From Nitrososphaerota archaeon (GTDB lineage Archaea > Thermoproteota > Nitrososphaeria > Nitrososphaerales > UBA57): a DNA stretch of 64,000 nucleotides. Shown here piece by piece: positions 58,784 through 64,000 of the stretch (the stretch's first letter is position 1; the number at the start of each line of letters is the position of its first letter). The stretch lies in contig JACPSZ010000001.1 of assembly GCA_024860875.1 (NCBI GenBank), positions 1-64,000 on the forward strand, read 5' to 3'. The notes under the pieces are model-generated. The model saw nothing but the letters and a program-made list of their open reading frames with translations, was not told where the DNA came from and ran no database searches. Both the position numbers and the translations under genes were made by a program.

Positions 58784-59437
58784 TTTCCAGTTGAACCAGA
58801 TCTCGTCTATCCTTGGAATAAGAACGTCTGGCTCTTCTCTCTTCGCCTTCCGTTCAGTTTTGTTTTCTTGGGATTGATAACTATAACTCAGGCCTTAGCT
58901 CCCGACTTTCATCTTGATCGTTATGTGATGACCCTCTTGGCATCGTTCTTCGGCCTGGTGGTGGGAGCCCATTTCATCGATGTTGCATCGAATGCAAAGA
59001 AGTTCTCACCATATTTTGCCATACCCAAGAAGTTAATGCTTGCAATTGGATTGTCGTCAGTAATTGTTGGTATTCTGATAGGAACCTACATGGCTGTGAC
59101 TTGGTCAATATGGTTTTTCTTGTTTGTGATTATCGAGGGATTGGTTGCTGTCTTGTATCCCCTGCAAAAACCTAGGATGATGCACAGTTATGCATCCTTT
59201 GCGGCAAGTTGGGGCTTGATCCCAGTACTAGCTTCCTACTATATTCAGGCCCTGAGTTTGAGCCTTCTTGCCGTAGGAATAGCTATATTTTTTGCGTTCA
59301 GCGTCACTATTATGCACCACCTTGCTGTCATTAGCAAAAATTCTGCCACTAGTAGAGATGCGTTTTATCTGTTGTCTTTGTACAGATATTCGGTATACAT
59401 TACGTCCCTTGTACTGCTCTTCTCGAGATTTGTGTGA
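58775..59437 (+). CDS. hypothetical membrane protein
   Basis: 220 aa with about 6 TM helices. Confidence 0.7.
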   Translation: MQHFPVEPDLVYPWNKNVWLFSLRLPFSFVFLGLITITQALAPDFHLDRYVMTLLASFFGLVVGAHFIDVASNAKKFSPYFAIPKKLMLAIGLSSVIVGILIGTYMAVTWSIWFFLFVIIEGLVAVLYPLQKPRMMHSYASFAASWGLIPVLASYYIQALSLSLLAVGIAIFFAFSVTIMHHLAVISKNSATSRDAFYLLSLYRYSVYITSLVLLFSRFV

Positions 59438-59641
59438 AATAATAATTTTTTCGTCCTAGAACATCATGGGCACATCAGTTGCTGGTAGAAGGTATTAAGG
59501 GCGTTATCTACAAGCGATTTCAGAACAAGGTTTAAAGCTTACGTGAATAAAGACGTCATGTTTGCGAGTCTGCCCTAAATGGAATGTTGTGCCATTTCCC
59601 CTTTCTCGTTTCAGAGCTTCCCTCGTTTCCTAATGCGTAAC

Positions 59642-60214
59642 TCATGTCTTTACGCTAACTTCAACACCATCCTTGACGCGATCCATGAACTCTAGGGTAG
59701 ATTCATAATAAGTGCTATTGTACCTCATGGACTTCCTTACGTATGAAAGATAGTTGGACATTTCTTTAGCGAATACACCTGCATTGTCAGCTACAATAAC
59801 ACTTCCTTTATGCAACTTCTCCTCGGTCAGCTTTAGATACGTCAGATATTCATGTTTCTCGGCATCAAGGAATAGGAGGTCGATTTTACTTTCGATAGTT
59901 CGTAGAACCTTCTTTGCGTCGCCGATAATTACTTGAATCCTATCTTCAAATCCAGCCCTCTGGATGTTACTCCTAGCGATGTCAGTACTCTTACTGTTCA
60001 TTTCAATTGAGAAAATTTTCCCATCATTAGGTAAGAATCTGGCCATCCGAATTGCAGAATAGCCTATGAAAGTTCCAACTTCAACCACAAGTTTCGGCTT
60101 TGTTCTTTTCACCATATCATCTAGAATCTTGCCCTTTTGAGGCCCAATGACTGGTATGAAGCTCTTTTCTCCCTGCTTCTCTATTTCTCTAAGAACCTCT
60201 TCTGCCGTATCCAT
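59642..60214 (-). CDS. O-methyltransferase family 3-like
   Basis: 'LVVEVGTFIGYSAIRMARFLPNDGKIFSIEMN', 'IDLLFLDAEKHEYLTYL'. Confidence 0.85.
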   Translation of the reverse strand: MDTAEEVLREIEKQGEKSFIPVIGPQKGKILDDMVKRTKPKLVVEVGTFIGYSAIRMARFLPNDGKIFSIEMNSKSTDIARSNIQRAGFEDRIQVIIGDAKKVLRTIESKIDLLFLDAEKHEYLTYLKLTEEKLHKGSVIVADNAGVFAKEMSNYLSYVRKSMRYNSTYYESTLEFMDRVKDGVEVSVKT

Positions 60215-60746
60215 TCAGGGATCCATATTTACGGGGGGTATGCCTTTAATTGATTTTTACCTCCTGCAGTCAGCGATAAACAGCTAAACTCTAAGGTAAT
60301 GTCATACGTAGGGGCGCAATAGCACGGGTTGCGGAACCAGCACCAATTTACCTGCATCTAGGCTGTAACAAAATAGATTGACCCAAGGTTTTTGTAAAAG
60401 AATTGAAAGGATGCAGACACTCACCGAGATAAGCCGACTCGAACCATTGTGGTATCAATCCACCTTGTAGCACCGTACCTTTGTCCAAAAAGAAGGGAAA
60501 GAGGATTTAAATCCCGCCTCTGTGGATGTCTTACGCACCTGTTGAGCTAAAAGTATCTAGAGATTGCATGCCCGTACAGGTCCAAATCTCGTCGACCGCA
60601 TTTACATATTCGGTCTGGAATGCCCAAAGGTAGCCAATAAAGCAAGACCCATCACTCGGGGTGAGTGCTTTTCTACCTTAGATTCAAATTCCTCCCCAAA
60701 CCACGAAGGTTATTACACCTCGCTCAGAAGACTCTGCTGATCTGGA

Positions 60747-60872
60747 TTGGTTGAGCCTGTTAGATGCCCTTACTGCGAGTCGGAGTTCTTGAATAGTGAT
60801 GAGGTCTCCAAGCATATAGACAAGGTTCACCATGGGAGCGGACTCTTAGAGGGAGATCGACGAAAGTGGTAG
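60747..60872 (+). CDS. 41-aa C2H2-type zinc-finger microprotein
   Basis: TTG start: MVEPVRCPYCESEFLNSDEVSKHIDKVHHGSGLLEGDRRKW*. Confidence 0.6.
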   Translation: MVEPVRCPYCESEFLNSDEVSKHIDKVHHGSGLLEGDRRKW

Positions 60873-61049
60873 GAGGAACAAGTGGTATGCGGATCAGGTT
60901 AAACCAGACGTGGCATCAATTCGACCGGACTCGAACCTTTCCCAAGCCGAGGATTTACTAGTAAGCCCAAACCTACGCGATAACGATAAAGTTAATCCTG
61001 TTAATTGGGTCCGAACATCAGCTCTTCTTATCGACGTACGTCGTTCTTT

Positions 61050-62036
61050 CTAAATCCTGTCCCTAACCTGTGAATTGATTGCTGTGACTAATTCAGGTTT
61101 GGCAAGAGAACCGACGTAATGATCGACAATTATGTATCCGAAAGCTGATGCCAAAACACCTGCAAAACCAGCAAAAAAGGTTCTGGAAATTACAGTTAGA
61201 ACTCCCAAAGTGTCGATAAAAAACCACAGATATGAAGAAATCACTATTCCTATTAAGAATCCTAGGATGGACGATGCTTTTCTTGAACCAATGGGGCCGT
61301 ATAGAGCGATCAAAAAACCCGGCAGAGAAATGGAAAGTAAATAGAGCATGTCCATACTGTCGAGCGTTTTGATTAATCCTACTGTTGACGCTGCTGTTAT
61401 CAGATAAATTTTGTTGGCAAAAACTCTTTGAATAAAAGTGTAGAATACAATTAGAAAGAAAGAGCGTAAAATCATGCCAAAATCGCCGATGATTCCTAGA
61501 TAAGTAGGTCCTAGCAGATCTACGGCCTGTATGAACATTAATTGACCAGCCAGTATGACCAAATACAGATAACCTATCAGGTTACGATTGTTTCTGATTC
61601 TTGATAATGCAATGCGAACTATGCTCCACCAAGTGAGTATGCCCCCTGCAAGAAATAAGAGATGTGGCGGGGATGCAAACCCGAGTCCCTGTTCCTTCAC
61701 TCCTGGTGGTAGCATAATCTTGTGCCACCATTCATCAAATGGAGCTGAGATTGTTATGAGACCTAGGCCAAAGATTGCTAGAAATCTGATCTGGCCCGCT
61801 AGTTTCGACCTAAAGTAGATATAAAACAAAGATGCGACAATTACAGAGAAACTTGAATACAACCCGATGTGGGGTGGAATCCAAAAATCGTCCCTCCCTA
61901 TTGTTTTGTGCCACCAACCATCTGATATTACAATAATGACCATAAGAAAACTAGCTATCCCCAGAATTCTAATGATTGAATCCAAATGTTTCGATTGAAT
62001 ACTAGCTCCTCCCTCTTGCATTCGCGCGTTCACCAT
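61050..62036 (-). CDS. multi-pass membrane protein
   Basis: 328 aa with about 9 TM helices. Confidence 0.7.
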   Translation of the reverse strand: MVNARMQEGGASIQSKHLDSIIRILGIASFLMVIIVISDGWWHKTIGRDDFWIPPHIGLYSSFSVIVASLFYIYFRSKLAGQIRFLAIFGLGLITISAPFDEWWHKIMLPPGVKEQGLGFASPPHLLFLAGGILTWWSIVRIALSRIRNNRNLIGYLYLVILAGQLMFIQAVDLLGPTYLGIIGDFGMILRSFFLIVFYTFIQRVFANKIYLITAASTVGLIKTLDSMDMLYLLSISLPGFLIALYGPIGSRKASSILGFLIGIVISSYLWFFIDTLGVLTVISRTFFAGFAGVLASAFGYIIVDHYVGSLAKPELVTAINSQVRDRI

Positions 62037-62215
62037 GTGGATAGGGGATTCGGACAGGATATTTAATGCTGTGAATCGTATATGCGATCAGATTCGAGGT
62101 TTCTAAGATACGTTAAGTCTTAAGATAATCATCAGGCCGCCTCCATAGATTTGCGACGAAATCGGCATCTTTGTATGGCAATATTGTTAGTATACCTGCC
62201 TCGAATAATCCAGTC

Positions 62216-63454
62216 TCAAACTCTTCTGTGAATTCTTCGCCGCCGGTGATTTCTTCTCGATCTATTCTTCCAATCTTCTCTTGGCGGTCCCATCTTACTG
62301 GGTTTCATCTTCCTCTCCGATTCAGATTGGGCTGGTCTGTACCCAAATGGATGTACCATTTCTTTGATGGGTATCCTAGTTCTTGACCTTATTTGTTGCA
62401 GAGCTTGTTGCTCCCTAGCTGTCACTAGTGTTATCGCAGTTCCTGCTCTGCCAGCTCGCGCCGTCCTTCCTATCCTGTGGAAGTAAAGTAGCGGATATAG
62501 TGGTATATCATAGTTGATTATGTGAGTTACTTGGGGGACGTCTATTCCTCTTGCCGCTACATCCGTTGCTACCAGAAGAATTCTCCCGCCTTCCCTGAAA
62601 CGTCCCATCGCTAGATCTCTCTGTGATTGCCTTAAATCTCCGTGTAGGGCAAGCGCAGGATAACCGTACCGCTGTAACCTTTCACTTAAATTGCTCACCA
62701 TCACCTTGGTGTTGCAAAAGATGATTGCCTGCTCTATCTTGAAATGATCTATGAGCCAGCGCAAGGTATCGATCTTATGCTCCCTTTGGACGTTCATGTA
62801 GATTTGGTCTATCTCTTCTAGCCCAAGTTCCTTTTCGCTGAGGAGAATCTTGACGGGGTTCCTCAGATGTCTTTGGGATAGTGCGATGATTTCAGGGGGC
62901 ATCGTAGCTGAAAAGAGGCTGGTCTGCCTGTCCTTAGGAGTTCGGCTGAGTATGAATTTCACATCATCCAAGAAACCCATATCGAGCATGGTATCGGCTT
63001 CATCTATTACTACGATTCTAGCGAAGTCGAGATTGAAGATCCTTCTCCTGATATGATCTATCAGCCTGCCTGGCGTTGCAACTACTATGTGAACTGGTCT
63101 TTTGAAAGTGTTAATTTGCACAGTTATGCCTTGACCACCGTAAATTGCCGCCACCCTGACCCCCAAGTATTTACCAAACTTCTTTATCTCTCCAGCCACT
63201 TGGACTGCCAGTTCTCGCGTCGGCGTTAGTACAAGTCCTTGCACCTCTGCCCTGCGAGTATCCGTCTTATCGAGCATAGGTAGCGAGTAGGCAGCAGTCT
63301 TTCCAGTGCCAGTATGGGCTTGCCCTATTACATCCCTCCCATCCAAAAGGGGCTGTATAGCTCTAACCTGTATGGGGAAAAGTTCCCTGAACCCTATCTC
63401 ATCCACAGCTCTAAGAACTTCAGCCTTGAGACGTAAAGCTTTGAACTGGCTCAT
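62216..63454 (-). CDS. DEAD-box RNA helicase
   Basis: 'GQAHTGTGKTAAYSLPML', 'VIDEADTMLDMGF', 'HRIGRTARAGRAG'; start of a C-terminal basic tail. Confidence 0.95.
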   Translation of the reverse strand: MSQFKALRLKAEVLRAVDEIGFRELFPIQVRAIQPLLDGRDVIGQAHTGTGKTAAYSLPMLDKTDTRRAEVQGLVLTPTRELAVQVAGEIKKFGKYLGVRVAAIYGGQGITVQINTFKRPVHIVVATPGRLIDHIRRRIFNLDFARIVVIDEADTMLDMGFLDDVKFILSRTPKDRQTSLFSATMPPEIIALSQRHLRNPVKILLSEKELGLEEIDQIYMNVQREHKIDTLRWLIDHFKIEQAIIFCNTKVMVSNLSERLQRYGYPALALHGDLRQSQRDLAMGRFREGGRILLVATDVAARGIDVPQVTHIINYDIPLYPLLYFHRIGRTARAGRAGTAITLVTAREQQALQQIRSRTRIPIKEMVHPFGYRPAQSESERKMKPSKMGPPREDWKNRSRRNHRRRRIHRRV

Positions 63455-63875
63455 AGCGATCTTACCAATTCCTCAGCGCGTTCTCCTACTATCCTTGTAT
63501 AAGAGAATGAGCCCTGTATAATAATTTCTAACCAATACCTAGAGTTCTGTCTAATGCTCGGGATATTTGTGATAATATAATGCTGGTCTATACCCTGTAA
63601 ACTTGACAGAACCAGAGCACGATATGCAAGTTCGTTAATTAGCTAATATTTAATCCCACCAAATGTAGGACGAACATGAAATTTCGTCACAACAACTGCA
63701 ACTTGGGGCTAACAAGGAGATATTATTCTTGACAAGTTTAGATTTGATCCAAGCCTTATGATCCCCACCACGATTTCGGCATTCGAGCAACAAAAATTCA
63801 CGAATATATGGTATTAAATAGGGTAATTTCAAAGAGATAGTCGGGAGATAGCATACGTCAAAGTACATCTCTCGC

Positions 63876-64000
63876 TTGTCCATCGCTCTAGCTATTATAG
63901 CCATGGCAAGCCTTGTAGTCTATCCTGACATCTTCCTGCCAAAGGATTCTACCCAGCAATTAGCTTCAGCGCCAAAACAAGTTCAAACATCTGCACTGAC
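63876..64000 (+). CDS. N-terminus of a membrane/secreted protein, truncated by window edge
   Basis: Frame open to window end; LSIALAIIAMASLVVYPDIFLPKDSTQQLASAPKQVQTSALT signal-like segment. Confidence 0.4.
   Translation, partial: MSIALAIIAMASLVVYPDIFLPKDSTQQLASAPKQVQTSAL

Overview
64 kb of an archaeal chromosome. Inference from gene content: a Thaumarchaeota/Nitrososphaeria-like lineage (TBP, eIF5A, MBF1, Nob1, HerA/NurA, archaeal SRP RNA, intron-bearing tRNAs, DnaK-DnaJ-GrpE, DUF1512). About 75% is ordinary core content: VIT1/CCC1 transporter, PAC2, NAD kinase, chaperone operon, thiamine salvage, KARI, threonine dehydratase, PheST, TrpS, MetAP, 5S rRNA, SRP RNA, tRNA-Ser(CGA) and tRNA-Trp(CCA).

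The parts most worth a second look are: (1) an 8.2-16.4 kb mosaic island. It carries three degenerate tRNA-3'-end repeats in direct orientation and seven of the window's eight GCGCGCGC octamers, several of which sit at the edges of truncated ORFs, next to a TBP gene, a broken UvrD-like helicase and nuclease-like pseudogenes. (2) A 25-bp inverted repeat flanking a 2.1 kb segment with a 5'-truncated methyltransferase/Mrr-like fusion, next to the SRP RNA gene. (3) A 44-bp copy of the SRP RNA promoter and 5' end fused to a truncated zinc-finger microprotein. (4) Two co-linear copies of an intergenic element, near 17.8 kb and 31.1 kb. (5) A candidate structured ncRNA at 18.09-18.23 kb. (6) Several sub-60-aa zinc-binding or membrane microproteins absent from the ORF track. 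(7) A Rad50-like/HerA/NurA operon with no Mre11. (8) tRNAs that each appear to have a second, non-canonical intron. No CRISPR array, integrase or transposase was recognised.
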